Source: an uncultured Eubacteriales bacterium
Lineage (GTDB): Bacteria > Bacillota > Clostridia > Oscillospirales > CAG-382
DNA length: 64,000 bases
Reading direction: 5' to 3'
NCBI GenBank assembly: GCA_900546385.1
Contig: URCT01000001.1
Coordinates: forward strand, 1-64,000
Shown here: in pieces, positions 1 to 8,819 of the stretch
How the letters are laid out: every line of letters begins with the position of its first letter
Numbering within the stretch: position 1 is the stretch's first letter
The notes under the pieces: generated by a model
What the model saw: the letters and a program-made list of their open reading frames with translations, nothing else
The model's database searches: none
Told to the model about the DNA's origin: nothing
Program-made: the position numbers and the translations under genes

Positions 1-439
1 ACGCAAGCATCTCCGGCAGCTTCTTTTTATCATAGCTTGTGATGCAGTCCGACAGAACGTGCACCGTATAGCCGCATTTTTTCATATTGAAGCAGGTGGA
101 TTTAACGCAGGCAGCGGCGTCTGCTCCGGCAATATAGAATTCTGTGATGCCGTTCTCTTGAATAAATGCGGCAAAGGCTTCGCTTGTCAGGGCATTGCTT
201 TTTGTTTTGGTGAATATATATTCTGAAACGACTTTCAATTCCGGTACCAGCTCTGCACCGTGCGTGTCGGGCTTAAAGGTTCTCGTTCCGGCGGAGAGGT
301 TGTTATGCTGAATATAAATGACAAAGAAGGCGTTGGAAACAGCCCAATCGATTGCTTGATTGACACGTTCAATGATCTCCTTGTAGTTTTTCGTAATATC
401 ATTTTGAAGGTCGATTACGACCAATGCACAATTTTCCAT
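1..439 (-). CDS. Isochorismatase-like cysteine hydrolase (3' end outside window)
   Basis: The first 146 residues of a leftward gene are visible; its end lies beyond position 1. The start ATG at 439 follows AGAAAGGA at a normal distance. The N-terminus reads VVIDLQND, with the family's catalytic Asp at residue 10. A Lys in FTKTKSNAL (about residue 78) and a Cys in AAACVKST (residue 111) complete the Asp-Lys-Cys triad of isochorismatase/nicotinamidase-type hydrolases. The family cleaves amides or vinyl ethers; the substrate here cannot be told. A consensus promoter lies just upstream, so it is probably transcribed alone or as first gene. The family call is firm, the substrate unknown. Confidence 0.85.
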   Translation of the reverse strand, partial: MENCALVVIDLQNDITKNYKEIIERVNQAIDWAVSNAFFVIYIQHNNLSAGTRTFKPDTHGAELVPELKVVSEYIFTKTKSNALTSEAFAAFIQENGITEFYIAGADAAACVKSTCFNMKKCGYTVHVLSDCITSYDKKKLPEMLA

Positions 440-494
440 GATGGTTTCCTTTCTGAATTTTTCTTCTATGATCCTTTATTGAGACGATATCTAT

Positions 495-523
495 ATTATA
501 GCTTCCGAACGATAGGTTGTCAA
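495..523 (-). promoter_or_regulatory. Promoter of the isochorismatase-like gene
   Basis: On the minus strand TTGACA (518-523), a 17-base spacer and TATAAT (495-500) form a perfect vegetative promoter about 55 bases upstream of the start codon. Confidence 0.85.
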
Positions 524-564
524 TATGTTTGCGGATTTTTTTGCAAAAAAGGAGAAGGCGGCGC

Positions 565-630
565 ATGAAACACGTCGGACCGGATGTTATCAAATATGCA
601 CTGGATAAACAAGTTAAGCAGCCACGCTGA
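565..630 (+). CDS. Possible 21-residue small ORF
   Basis: ATG at 565 is preceded by AAAAAAGGAGAAGG, a strong-looking ribosome binding site, and reads 21 codons to TGA. The peptide starts MKHVGPDVIKYALDK and has no recognised motif. Its last codons overlap the left arm of the 616-643 inverted repeat. No plus-strand promoter is obvious. It may be a gene remnant or chance. Confidence 0.2.
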   Translation: MKHVGPDVIKYALDKQVKQPR

Positions 631-712
631 TGCATGGCTGCTTTCGGGTCATTCTTGCAAATCGGTACCGTGTAAGAAGCGATGGGATGCTCGGTTTCTC
701 CGTCCGTTTCGC

Positions 713-746
713 AAAAAAAGCAGGCTGTCGTAAGGAGCTTTTGCGG
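713..746 (-). terminator. Possible terminator of the NHLM/RiPP operon
   Basis: Directly after the precursor stop codon the minus strand reads GCAAAAGC, an 18-base interval, then GCTTTTTTTGC. The arms can pair over about eight bases and end in a run of seven T. The stem is AT-rich and weak, so this is tentative. Confidence 0.4.
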
Positions 747-959
747 TCAAAGTTTTATCTTTGGACGCAAAAGAACGCCGCCGGCCACGTTGTCGAGTTC
801 ATCATCGGACAGCTCGCCGGTTTTGGGATGGAGCAGCTCAAAGTACATTTTGGCATCTTCTTCGGACAGCTCGACCTGGTTTTCCTTTGCGAGCGCCAAA
901 AGTTCTTCGACGGTTGCGGTCTTTTTGGCTTTTGCAATGAGTTCGTTGTTCATTTTCAT
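747..959 (-). CDS. Nif11-like double-glycine peptide precursor (RiPP-type leader)
   Basis: A 70-residue acidic peptide. Residues 4-50 have the helical pattern of Nif11-type leaders (LIAKAKK...EELLALAKENQVELSEEDA), followed by the signature ELSDDELDNVAGG, with Gly-Gly at residues 60-61. Cleavage there would leave a nine-residue core, VLLRPKIKL. The start at 959 has AAGGAGGA eight bases upstream. It is the last gene of an operon whose two preceding genes are NHLM-type ABC exporters, one with a C39 leader peptidase, so export with cleavage after GG is the likely fate. The core has no Cys, Ser or Thr, so lanthionine, thioether or azoline chemistry is not possible on it. No maturase is encoded nearby. 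The leader call is strong; the product's activity is unknown. Confidence 0.85.
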   Translation of the reverse strand: MKMNNELIAKAKKTATVEELLALAKENQVELSEEDAKMYFELLHPKTGELSDDELDNVAGGVLLRPKIKL

Positions 960-1035
960 GATGATTCCTCCTTAAAATTGTATCGGATGTTTTTGTGGAA
1001 TTGCTTGCAGTATACGAGCGGTGTTCGGGCGGTTC

Positions 1036-3237
1036 TTAATGCGTTGTTTCGGGAACGGTGTCTAATCTCTGACGGGCGACAAGCTCGGCAAAAAAGCCGT
1101 TCTTTGCGATCAATTCCTCGTATTTGCCGTCTTCGATGATTTTTCCTTTATCTAACACAAGAATGCGGTCGCACTGCTTGATGGTTGACAGGCGGTGCGC
1201 AATGACGATGCGGGTGCATTTTAAGCTGTTTAGCGACTCCGAAATCTTTTTCTGCGTTAGGTTGTCAAGCGCACTGGTTGCTTCGTCAAACATAAGGATC
1301 TTCGGCTTCGGCGCAATCGCACGGGCAATCATCAGCCGCTGACGCTGGCCGCCCGATATGCCGCCCGAGCCTTCGGAGATGACGGTGTCCATTCCCATCG
1401 GCATATTTCTTATATCGTCGGCGATACCGGCAAGCTCCGCCGCCTCCCAAGCTTCCTTGTGGCCTAACCATGGTGCGGAGATGACAATGTTGGAATAAAT
1501 ATCGCCCTGGAACAGCTTTCCGTTCTGCATAACCACGCCAATGCGCCGTCTTAAGGAACGTAAGTCGATTTTTTCAAGGTCTCTGCCGTCGTAATAAATC
1601 GCGCCTTTTTTCGGATGCTCAAAACCGAGCAGCAGCCGCATAAGCGTTGATTTTCCACAGCCGGTTTTTCCCACAATGGCGACATATTGCCCGGGACGAA
1701 TCTTTAGCGACAGGTTGTCTAAGATGAGCGGCATATTTTCGGAATACCGGAAAGAGACATTGTTGAGTTCAATACCGCCCGACAGGCGCGTCAGCACCTG
1801 TTTTCCGTCGGACACCTCGGGAACGGCGTCGAAAAAGGGCTTGACCATGGTCAACACCGGCTTTATCTGCGCCGCGGTAAGAGCAATCCCGGCAAGTGAC
1901 ATGAAAGCACCCGAGACCATGCCGTAGGCGGTGTTGAAGGCATAATAATCGGCGACCGAAATGCCGGATTTCACCGAAAGCGTGTACATGATAAGTGTGC
2001 CTGTCAGGCTGATGGCAAGGCTGATGACCGGATTCAGATCGGTAAAGGTCGAAGGTCCGTAGGCGGCGTCCGCGCATTTGGCATAGAGATTGCCCCATCG
2101 TGCGAAGGCGCGCTTTTCGGCACCGGCAAGCCGTATTTTCTGTATGCCCGTGATTAGCGCGTAGGTCATACCGCTTTCCTTGCTGTAAAGCTCCATCTGC
2201 TGGGTATTGAGCTTCATTTGGACAAGGGACGAAACGACCGAAAACACGACGGTCACGAAAAGGATGCCAAGTGCCGGCACAACAAGCATCGGCGCATAGG
2301 CAAATATCTGCGAAATGTAAATGAGTGAAAACAGCGAGGTAAGTCCTGTGGTCAAAACCGTCGATACGAGCAGCTTGCAAAGGGTTCCTACCTGTGACGC
2401 GCGGTTTGAAAGCTCACCCGAGCTGTATTCCTTGAAAAAGTCTGCCGGGAGCGACAGAATGCGCATCATTGTCGCCGCTTCGACCGAGATGTTTAATTTG
2501 GTCTCGATGCGTGCCGTAATCCTGTTTTTGACGGCGGTAATAAGCATGGTGCTTATCGAAACGCACACCGAAAAAACGGCAATGGCGGCAAGCAGCCGCA
2601 CGCTTTTCGACAGCAGCACACTGCCGAACAAGAGCTTGTTCAACATTGGGCTTATCATGCCGACAAGCGAAAGAAAGAGCGTCGCGGCAGCGATCATCAC
2701 AAGATCGGCTGCCGAAAAGGTCTGTGCAATGTATTTGACTAAAGCCGGAATGCTGATTTTTTTTAGCGGAAAAGGCTTATAAAAATAAGTGGCTTGTTCT
2801 TCGAAAAGCTGCGCATTGCGGCGGTTTATCTTTGTGCGTTTGCCGGTTTTATAGTCATAATAGCTGTAGCCGGATATTCCCGAGGGCAATAACGCGGCGA
2901 CTCTTCCGGTTTCTTTGAATGTGCCGAGCATGGCGCCGACGGCATCGCGGTACCACTTGCCCTCTAACTTTACCGTGCGCCGCATAACGCCGTAAGGACG
3001 CATCAGATATTCTAACTGCTCGTTCATATCGGTGATGTTTTCCGGAACTTCGCGGCTCTTGATATGATAAAACTTTAAGATCTCGTCGATCGCATCCTTG
3101 GTCACGGCGCGGTCGTTAGTTAAGGCGGCATCGCTTTTTTTGCCGGTGATGGCGGAGGCCATGTTGGCAAAGGCTTCGGCAAAGGCTTCGTCGTCGTTCT
3201 TTTTGCGGTCTCGTATCTGCTCGTCAAACCAACCCAT
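1036..3237 (-). CDS. NHLM-type ABC transporter, permease/ATP-binding subunit without peptidase
   Basis: A 733-residue protein. The N-terminal ~150 residues form a soluble domain without a C39 active site. Transmembrane segments lie between about 170 and 440, and an ABC ATPase is C-terminal. Visible motifs are Walker A GKTGCGKST, signature SGGQRQRLMIAR, Walker B ILMFDEATSALD and switch His IVIAHRLST. This matches the second ABC subunit of nitrile-hydratase-leader-microcin (NHLM) export systems, thought to pair with the peptidase-bearing ABC protein encoded just upstream. The start at 3237 has TAAGGAGG in front and lies 12 bases after the partner's stop. It probably forms a heterodimeric exporter for the adjacent GG-leader peptide. 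Confidence 0.9.
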   Translation of the reverse strand: MGWFDEQIRDRKKNDDEAFAEAFANMASAITGKKSDAALTNDRAVTKDAIDEILKFYHIKSREVPENITDMNEQLEYLMRPYGVMRRTVKLEGKWYRDAVGAMLGTFKETGRVAALLPSGISGYSYYDYKTGKRTKINRRNAQLFEEQATYFYKPFPLKKISIPALVKYIAQTFSAADLVMIAAATLFLSLVGMISPMLNKLLFGSVLLSKSVRLLAAIAVFSVCVSISTMLITAVKNRITARIETKLNISVEAATMMRILSLPADFFKEYSSGELSNRASQVGTLCKLLVSTVLTTGLTSLFSLIYISQIFAYAPMLVVPALGILFVTVVFSVVSSLVQMKLNTQQMELYSKESGMTYALITGIQKIRLAGAEKRAFARWGNLYAKCADAAYGPSTFTDLNPVISLAISLTGTLIMYTLSVKSGISVADYYAFNTAYGMVSGAFMSLAGIALTAAQIKPVLTMVKPFFDAVPEVSDGKQVLTRLSGGIELNNVSFRYSENMPLILDNLSLKIRPGQYVAIVGKTGCGKSTLMRLLLGFEHPKKGAIYYDGRDLEKIDLRSLRRRIGVVMQNGKLFQGDIYSNIVISAPWLGHKEAWEAAELAGIADDIRNMPMGMDTVISEGSGGISGGQRQRLMIARAIAPKPKILMFDEATSALDNLTQKKISESLNSLKCTRIVIAHRLSTIKQCDRILVLDKGKIIEDGKYEELIAKNGFFAELVARQRLDTVPETTH

Positions 3238-3249
3238 GTGTGTGCCTCC

Positions 3250-5451
3250 TTATTCGTTTGATACGAGCTGTGTATAGACACCGCCGTTTTTCATCAGCTC
3301 TTCATGCGTTCCGCGTTCCACGACATTGCCGTGCTCGAGAACAATGATCTCGTCGCAGTCGCGTATGGTTGACAGGCGGTGTGCCACCACGATGCAGGTG
3401 ATGCCGCGATCCTTGATGGATTTTACAACATCGTACTCGGTCTTGGCATCAAGTGCGCTCGTTGCTTCATCCAGAATGATGATGGTCGGATCTTGCGCAA
3501 GCACACGGGCGATTTCCATGCGCTGCCGCTGGCCGCCGGAGAAATCCTTGCCGCCCTCGGTCAATTTGTATTGGTAGCCGCCCTCACGCTGCATGATGTC
3601 CTCGTGGAGCTGTGCGTCGCGGGCTGCCATGATCATTTCGAAATCCTCGATGGAGTTGTCCCACATTTTGATATTGTTGGCGATGGTATCTTCGAAAATG
3701 GTGATATCCTGATCCACAACGGCAAGAGACCCGGTGAACACACTGCGGTCGATGGCCTCTAGGGGCTTTCCGTCAAAAAGAATCTCGCCGCTCCAGGGCC
3801 GGTAAAGCCCGGATATAAGCTTGGAGAGCGTGGATTTTCCACAGCCGGAAGAGCCGACGAACGCCACACGGCTTCCGGGTTTTAACGTCATATTAAAATC
3901 CTTAATCAAAGGCTCGGCAAGACGTGAATAGCCGAAGGTGACGTTTTTTAGCTCGATATTGCCGGAGAGCTTATCGTATTCGCCGTCCTCTGACTCGACG
4001 TGGTTGTCAAACACCGGATCGATGGGATATTTCATGACATCTTCAATGCGTTCCATGTCGGCGCGCCTTTCTTGGAGCGATTGCCCGGCCGCTATCAGCG
4101 TTGTCGCCGGTGCGACAAACGAGGCAAGAAAGCCTTGAAACGCCATGATCATACCGACGGTGAAGTCGCCTCTCATGGCAAGAAACACGCCGGTCACAAG
4201 CACCGCCGTGCCGCAGACCGCGTTGATAAATTCCGGCAGAAGGCCGAGAAACTGATTCATGCGCAGAAAACGCACCTCATTGGTGTTGACGCTTGCCTGA
4301 TAGCCGGCCCATTTTTCAAAAAAGCCGTTTTCGGCGCCGCTTGCCTTGATGGTCTCGATCATTTCGATGCCGGCGACGGTCGTTCCGGCAAGCTTGCCGG
4401 CATCGCGCATCTGCACGCGTGTGATGTTGACGCGCTTTTTCTGAATGATGCGCGAAATCACAAGGTTTGCAACGACGGAAAGAAGGCCGATAAGGGTGAG
4501 CAAAACGCTGTATCGGAGCATAACGGCCAAATAGAACACCATCATGAGCGCATGGAGCGTGAGCGGTGCGAAGGAGTTGACTAACTGCTCGGCAATCATG
4601 GCGTTAGCGGCCTGTCTGCCTTGGATGTCACCGGCCATACGCTGGGAGAAAAACTCCATGGGCAGACGCAAGATCTTCCACATAAAGGTGGTATTTCCGA
4701 CCGTCGCAAGCTTGCCGTTTATCTTTAACGAATAGACCGCCTGTATCCACGCGACAACAAGCTGCACGATGCCGATACCGGCAAAGGCGAGCGTAAACGG
4801 CAGCAGCCAGGTGGGATTTTCATGCGTTAACAGCCGGTCGAGAAATATCCGCGAAAACGTCGGCGTGATAATGCCGAGAAGGGAGGAGATGACCGTGGTT
4901 AAGGTGACAAAAGCAATGGCAGCACCCGCACCGACTAACCTTTTTTTCGCATAGGAGAGCATGGATTGCGGCTTGCCGCCTGGCTGAAAGTCCTCGCCCG
5001 GCTCAAACAGCAGGCAAATGCCCGTGAAGCATTCGTCAAAGGTGCTCATCGGAACCGAATAAGTGCCCTTGGCCGGGTCATTTAAGACGGCTTTGCTGCC
5101 GCGGAAGCCGTCAAGAACCACAAAATGGTTGAAATCCCAGTGAATGATGCAGGGAAACTTTCCTTCTTTCCGGAGCGTTTCCGGTTCGTAGCGATAGCCT
5201 TTTGCGGTAAGCCCATAGCTGCGCGCCGCGCGAAGGACATTTTTGGCGTTCGAACCGTCGCGCGAGACGCCGCAGTCTACGCGCACTTTCTCGAGCGGAA
5301 TCCATTTTTCATAGTAGGCAAGTATCATTGCAAGGCTTGCAGCACCGCATTCGAGTGCCTCCATCTGCATAACGACCGGCACCTTGGCAACGCCCTTCGC
5401 AACGGGCTTTTTTATTTTATTCGTCGAGTTTGTCGAGTTTGTCGTTTTCAT
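3250..5451 (-). CDS. NHLM-type peptidase-containing ABC exporter (C39)
   Basis: A 733-residue protein. An N-terminal C39 bacteriocin-processing peptidase (about 22-150) has Cys35 in QMEALECGAAS, His109 in WDFNHFVVLDG and Asp125 in LNDPAKG, so the triad is complete. A transmembrane domain follows (about 170-440), then an ABC ATPase with GSSGCGKST, SGGQRQRMEIAR, IIILDEATSALD and VVAHRLST. Such proteins cut a leader after Gly-Gly and export the core across the membrane. The start at 5451 follows GAGGTCGAAAGA. The first 11 residues contain an odd NSTNST repeat. Likely substrate: the precursor at 747-959. Confidence 0.93.
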   Translation of the reverse strand: MKTTNSTNSTNKIKKPVAKGVAKVPVVMQMEALECGAASLAMILAYYEKWIPLEKVRVDCGVSRDGSNAKNVLRAARSYGLTAKGYRYEPETLRKEGKFPCIIHWDFNHFVVLDGFRGSKAVLNDPAKGTYSVPMSTFDECFTGICLLFEPGEDFQPGGKPQSMLSYAKKRLVGAGAAIAFVTLTTVISSLLGIITPTFSRIFLDRLLTHENPTWLLPFTLAFAGIGIVQLVVAWIQAVYSLKINGKLATVGNTTFMWKILRLPMEFFSQRMAGDIQGRQAANAMIAEQLVNSFAPLTLHALMMVFYLAVMLRYSVLLTLIGLLSVVANLVISRIIQKKRVNITRVQMRDAGKLAGTTVAGIEMIETIKASGAENGFFEKWAGYQASVNTNEVRFLRMNQFLGLLPEFINAVCGTAVLVTGVFLAMRGDFTVGMIMAFQGFLASFVAPATTLIAAGQSLQERRADMERIEDVMKYPIDPVFDNHVESEDGEYDKLSGNIELKNVTFGYSRLAEPLIKDFNMTLKPGSRVAFVGSSGCGKSTLSKLISGLYRPWSGEILFDGKPLEAIDRSVFTGSLAVVDQDITIFEDTIANNIKMWDNSIEDFEMIMAARDAQLHEDIMQREGGYQYKLTEGGKDFSGGQRQRMEIARVLAQDPTIIILDEATSALDAKTEYDVVKSIKDRGITCIVVAHRLSTIRDCDEIIVLEHGNVVERGTHEELMKNGGVYTQLVSNE

Positions 5452-5461
5452 TCTTTCGACC

Positions 5462-5938
5462 TCAGTTGCTTACAAAGTCCATCGGCCGTACGCTCTCGGT
5501 GATGACCACCACCGCATAGATCCCATCCTTGACCTCCGGCGTGTTGGCTTTGACCGCATATACCCAATCGCCTTCGGACAGCTCCAACCGGTGCAAAAGA
5601 TAAGAATCAAAGCTTTCGTCAAGTTGCAGGGGCCTTTCGGCTATTTCCGATACGGTATATTCTTTCCCATCGACCGAAACAAGCGCGTTTTCGCTTAGCT
5701 TATCAAAATCGTTTTCGCGGATATAAAAAACAAGCTGTCCGTCTTTGCATACGCCTGCCGTTTGCAGGGTCGAGTCTAAACGTCCGAAAATGCCCCAGAC
5801 GCAGACGCCGACAAGAAGCGCGATAATCGCGGCAAGAATCATCCATATGCTCGGGTTGGAAACGCGGATATAGTCGCCCATCTGCTCGGGCGACGCGATT
5901 TTATCCAAGCTTTTTTGACGGAATAGCGGTTTGCTCAT
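5462..5938 (-). CDS. NHLM secretion protein (short HlyD-like adaptor)
   Basis: 158 residues. The N-terminus FRQKSLDKIASPEQMGDYI, followed by one membrane segment (about 29-52), is the typical opening of NHLM-system secretion proteins related to HlyD. The rest is a short extracytoplasmic beta-rich part with a VYAVKAN segment. It is much shorter than classical HlyD adaptors because the long coiled-coil hairpin is missing, which fits a single-membrane cell. It ends 11 bases before the peptidase exporter gene, and GAGGT precedes the start. Role inferred: periplasm-side or wall-side partner of the exporter. Confidence 0.8.
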   Translation of the reverse strand: MSKPLFRQKSLDKIASPEQMGDYIRVSNPSIWMILAAIIALLVGVCVWGIFGRLDSTLQTAGVCKDGQLVFYIRENDFDKLSENALVSVDGKEYTVSEIAERPLQLDESFDSYLLHRLELSEGDWVYAVKANTPEVKDGIYAVVVITESVRPMDFVSN

Positions 5939-5970
5939 AGCTTTACCTCGTTCATTGCTTTCGGCAAAAA

Positions 5971-6378
5971 TCAGATATCCTTGCGGATACGGAGAATGTT
6001 CTGTCCGTCCTTGTACTCATATGTAATTTCATCCATGGTTTTTTTGACCATAAAGATGCCGAGTCCGCCGATGCCGCGTTCCTCGGCCGACAGCGTGATA
6101 TCGGGATCGTCCTTTTTTAACGGATCATAGGGAATGCCGTGATCGATAAAGGTGATAACGACGGAAATGGGTGCTTCCGTGACCTCGACCCGTACCGTTG
6201 CAGGGCCGGTTTCGGGATTGTAGGCATAATGCGCGATGTTTCCGAAAAGCTCGTCGATGGCGACGTCGATCTGCATCTGCGCTTTCATCGGGCAGTCGAT
6301 CTCCTCTAACTTTTCGTTTACGAAATCGGTCACTTTTTCAATGTTTTCGACCGTTGCCGGAATGGTCAGCTCATGCAT
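5971..6378 (-). CDS. RsbW/SpoIIAB-like anti-sigma factor kinase (GHKL ATPase)
   Basis: A 135-residue single-domain GHKL ATPase. The N-box is in DELFGNIAHYAY (about 47-58), the G1 box is FIDHGIPYDP and the G2 box is GIGGLGIFMVKK. This is the standard serine kinase of partner-switching modules: it phosphorylates a STAS antagonist and otherwise binds its target, usually a sigma factor. Its start overlaps the end of the phosphatase gene by eight bases, suggesting translational coupling. A STAS protein and a SpoIIE-type phosphatase are in the same operon, so the module is complete except for the target, and no sigma factor lies nearby. Confidence 0.9.
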   Translation of the reverse strand: MHELTIPATVENIEKVTDFVNEKLEEIDCPMKAQMQIDVAIDELFGNIAHYAYNPETGPATVRVEVTEAPISVVITFIDHGIPYDPLKKDDPDITLSAEERGIGGLGIFMVKKTMDEITYEYKDGQNILRIRKDI

Positions 6379-8809
6379 TCTTGGTCCCTCCGTTATATTT
6401 CAAATACAGCATCGTAATGTCGTCAAACTGCGGCGCACTCCCGACAAAGGCGTCAATGTCGTTCTTCACCGCCTGGCAGATATCTTCGCCGGATAGCCCA
6501 TGCAGCCCGTTGAGAAGCGTACATAAGCGTTTTTCGCCGTAAAGCGCGTTATCCGCGTCGGTCGCCTCAGTCACGCCGTCGGTGTAAAGATAGATTGCAT
6601 CGCCGGGTGCAAGGAACAGCTCGTTTTTGCGGTATCGGATGCCTTCCATACCGGCAAGCACGAATCCGGGCTTGGATTTCAGGTATTCAAAGGTTCCGTC
6701 CGCGTGCTTGACAAGCGGCGGATTGTGCCCGGCGTTGGCAAACTCCACCTTTCCGGTCGTGATATCAAGTACTCCCATCCACGCGGTAACGAACATTCCG
6801 GCGTCGTTTGATTCACAGAGCTTGGCGTTGGCGATGGTAAAGACCTCGTCAACGGGAATGCCGGATTCGGCGTAACCCTTGATGATGGTTTTGGCTGTCA
6901 TCATAAACATAGCCGCCGGGATACCCTTGCCCGAGACATCGGCAATGAGAAAGCCGAACTTGTTTTCACCGACAAAGTAGAAATCGTAGAAATCGCCGCC
7001 GACCTCCTTGGCCGTGTCCATCGTGGCGAAAATATCAAATTCGCCGTGACCCGGATAGGGCGGAAAGACGGTGGGAATTGCCGAATGTTGGATCGACTTT
7101 GCAAATTCAAGCTCACGGTCGATGCGCGCGGCCGCCTCGGCGATATAGCGTTTCAAAGTCAGCACGGTCGAGTTGATGTCATCCGAAAGCGAGGCAAATT
7201 CCTCGTTCGTCCGGACATCCACAACGGTGTCAAGGTTGCCGCTCGTGATTTTTGCAAGCGCTTGGTTGATTTTGGTCATGTTGTCCACGACAAGTTTTTT
7301 GATAAGGACGTATACGACAATAAACAGCATTCCGAAAACGACAAATTCCATAAACACCGTCACATACACGGCGATATCGCGCGAAAACACCGCTTCGGTT
7401 CTCGGAAGAAAGGCCACGATATAATAGCCCTCCGAAACAATGTAGGCGCAGATGGAAGCTTCGCCGTAGACCGTCGCTTCAAAGGGAACTCCCTCCGGCA
7501 TGGTATCGCGGTCAATGAAAATGCCCGAAACATCGAGATTTTTCTTTTCGTTTCCGTGCCGGTCGCTGACAATGTTCCAATCCTCGCCGGCGATGATAAT
7601 GCTGCCGTTTTCGCCGATATGGCGGTTGCGGGTGGCACCGATGACGGCATCGTCAATGTCGCGCTTGAATCGCTCGAAATCGTAGGCGACCTGCACGAAG
7701 CCGCCTCTGTCAAGCACGATTCCGGCATATTTGCGCAAAATCGAGGAATCAAACGAGGTGGGTTGATAGTTCTGCACGTATTCCTTGGTTTCTCCGTCAA
7801 GCAGAACGAGAAATTCTGCGGATTGGCTTCCGCCGCGCATATCGTAATCCAGAAAATCCGTGTGTGTTGACGCTGTAATGATACCGTTTGCGTCAATGAT
7901 GTTTATCTCGGCTACATCGTATTTCTTCGCAAGAGACGCGAGTAACGCGGCATCGACATTTGAGGTGGAATTGATGCGAAGAGAAATGTTTGTCGCCAGC
8001 TTCAGCAGATTTTCGTTTGAGACATCCAAAATATCCTGCCGCACGTCCTCAAGGTTCAGCTTTACAAGATCGTGCGCTTCGTTTTCGGCAAGCTCTGTCT
8101 GAAGTGCCCAGGTGAAAAACGTGGTCATTAAGAAGCCGGCCGTGACGCATATGAGCAGCCAGCGTTGGAACGACTGCGAAATGTTCTGAAGATTGTGCCG
8201 CGCACCGCTTTTCTCTTTGCCGGCCAAAGTCGCAAGCAAGATGTCGGCAAGCATGACGGCAAGCCCGTTGACGGCGACCATCGGGAGCGAACAGGCACGG
8301 ACAAACGAAAAGGCTCTGCGCGCGTCGGTCATGTTTGTTAAGAAGATCATGAGCATATGCACGACTTCCATGATGACGGCCGTTGCAAGGCAATAATACC
8401 ATTTCGGCTTTTTGTTGTCAAACACGTGCTTCCGAAGAGCTGCCGCAAAAACACCTGCAAGCACGGTGGATAGGCTGCAGGCAAGGCGCGTATAAGCTCC
8501 GGCGCCCCACAGAACGGCAAACCAGCGTTCCACACCGCCAATGAGACCGGCGATGATTCCGGCAGGCGCACCAAAGAGAAGGCCGGCGCAGATAGGAGAA
8601 GCATCCCGTGCGTTTATGACGGCACCGTCGAGCTTGATGCCGCATTCGGTTCCGGTGATGGCAAGAATGCCGAAAAGAATGCCGATGAGCAGCTGACGGA
8701 CGGCATAGGGAATTTTTTCTGCCGTTTTTGTGCGTTCAAAAAGGTAGATAACGGCCGACAGTGCCACTGGCAAAAGCGAAATAAGGAAGAGAAGGATATA
8801 ATCTTTCAT
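6371..8809 (-). CDS. Membrane sensor SpoIIE-type PP2C phosphatase (5TM-LYT, HAMP)
   Basis: 812 residues. Residues 1-190 are a multi-spanning 5TM-LYT domain as in LytS, with INARDASPICAGLLFG and IAGLIGGVERW. One membrane helix (about 213-233) precedes an extracytoplasmic sensor of about 250 residues. A second helix leads to a HAMP segment around 495-550 and a linker FAKSIQHSAIP typical of RsbU-like proteins. The C-terminal PP2C/SpoIIE domain shows GGDFYDFYFV, IADVSGKGIPAAMFM, AGHNPPLV and LYTDGVTEA. It should dephosphorylate the STAS antagonist encoded 10 bases upstream and so release the kinase's target. The two sensor parts suggest response to an outside ligand, which is not known. Confidence 0.9.
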   Translation of the reverse strand: MKDYILLFLISLLPVALSAVIYLFERTKTAEKIPYAVRQLLIGILFGILAITGTECGIKLDGAVINARDASPICAGLLFGAPAGIIAGLIGGVERWFAVLWGAGAYTRLACSLSTVLAGVFAAALRKHVFDNKKPKWYYCLATAVIMEVVHMLMIFLTNMTDARRAFSFVRACSLPMVAVNGLAVMLADILLATLAGKEKSGARHNLQNISQSFQRWLLICVTAGFLMTTFFTWALQTELAENEAHDLVKLNLEDVRQDILDVSNENLLKLATNISLRINSTSNVDAALLASLAKKYDVAEINIIDANGIITASTHTDFLDYDMRGGSQSAEFLVLLDGETKEYVQNYQPTSFDSSILRKYAGIVLDRGGFVQVAYDFERFKRDIDDAVIGATRNRHIGENGSIIIAGEDWNIVSDRHGNEKKNLDVSGIFIDRDTMPEGVPFEATVYGEASICAYIVSEGYYIVAFLPRTEAVFSRDIAVYVTVFMEFVVFGMLFIVVYVLIKKLVVDNMTKINQALAKITSGNLDTVVDVRTNEEFASLSDDINSTVLTLKRYIAEAAARIDRELEFAKSIQHSAIPTVFPPYPGHGEFDIFATMDTAKEVGGDFYDFYFVGENKFGFLIADVSGKGIPAAMFMMTAKTIIKGYAESGIPVDEVFTIANAKLCESNDAGMFVTAWMGVLDITTGKVEFANAGHNPPLVKHADGTFEYLKSKPGFVLAGMEGIRYRKNELFLAPGDAIYLYTDGVTEATDADNALYGEKRLCTLLNGLHGLSGEDICQAVKNDIDAFVGSAPQFDDITMLYLKYNGGTKNA

Positions 8810-8819
8810 GGGCTTTCGG

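Larger units (their letters stand above)
440..746. other. Intergenic stretch, mostly without recognised genes
   Basis: This stretch holds the promoter above, one 21-codon plus-strand ORF, a perfect 9-bp inverted repeat at 616-624/635-643 (loop 625-634) and a T-rich end downstream of the RiPP precursor gene. I see no further gene. The inverted repeat lacks a clear T-run on either side, so I do not call it a terminator. Confidence 0.5.

Noticed and set aside
616..643. 9-bp inverted repeat as a terminator
   Set aside because: The stem is perfect but neither side is followed by a T-run.
630..1139. 169-residue plus-strand ORF over the precursor gene and transporter end
   Set aside because: It lies antisense to the Nif11-like precursor, which has a strong ribosome site and clear leader motif; the plus-strand peptide has no recognisable pattern.
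7046..7870. 274-residue plus-strand ORF
   Set aside because: Mirror frame of the SpoIIE phosphatase gene; composition is that of an antisense shadow, without a ribosome site or motif.
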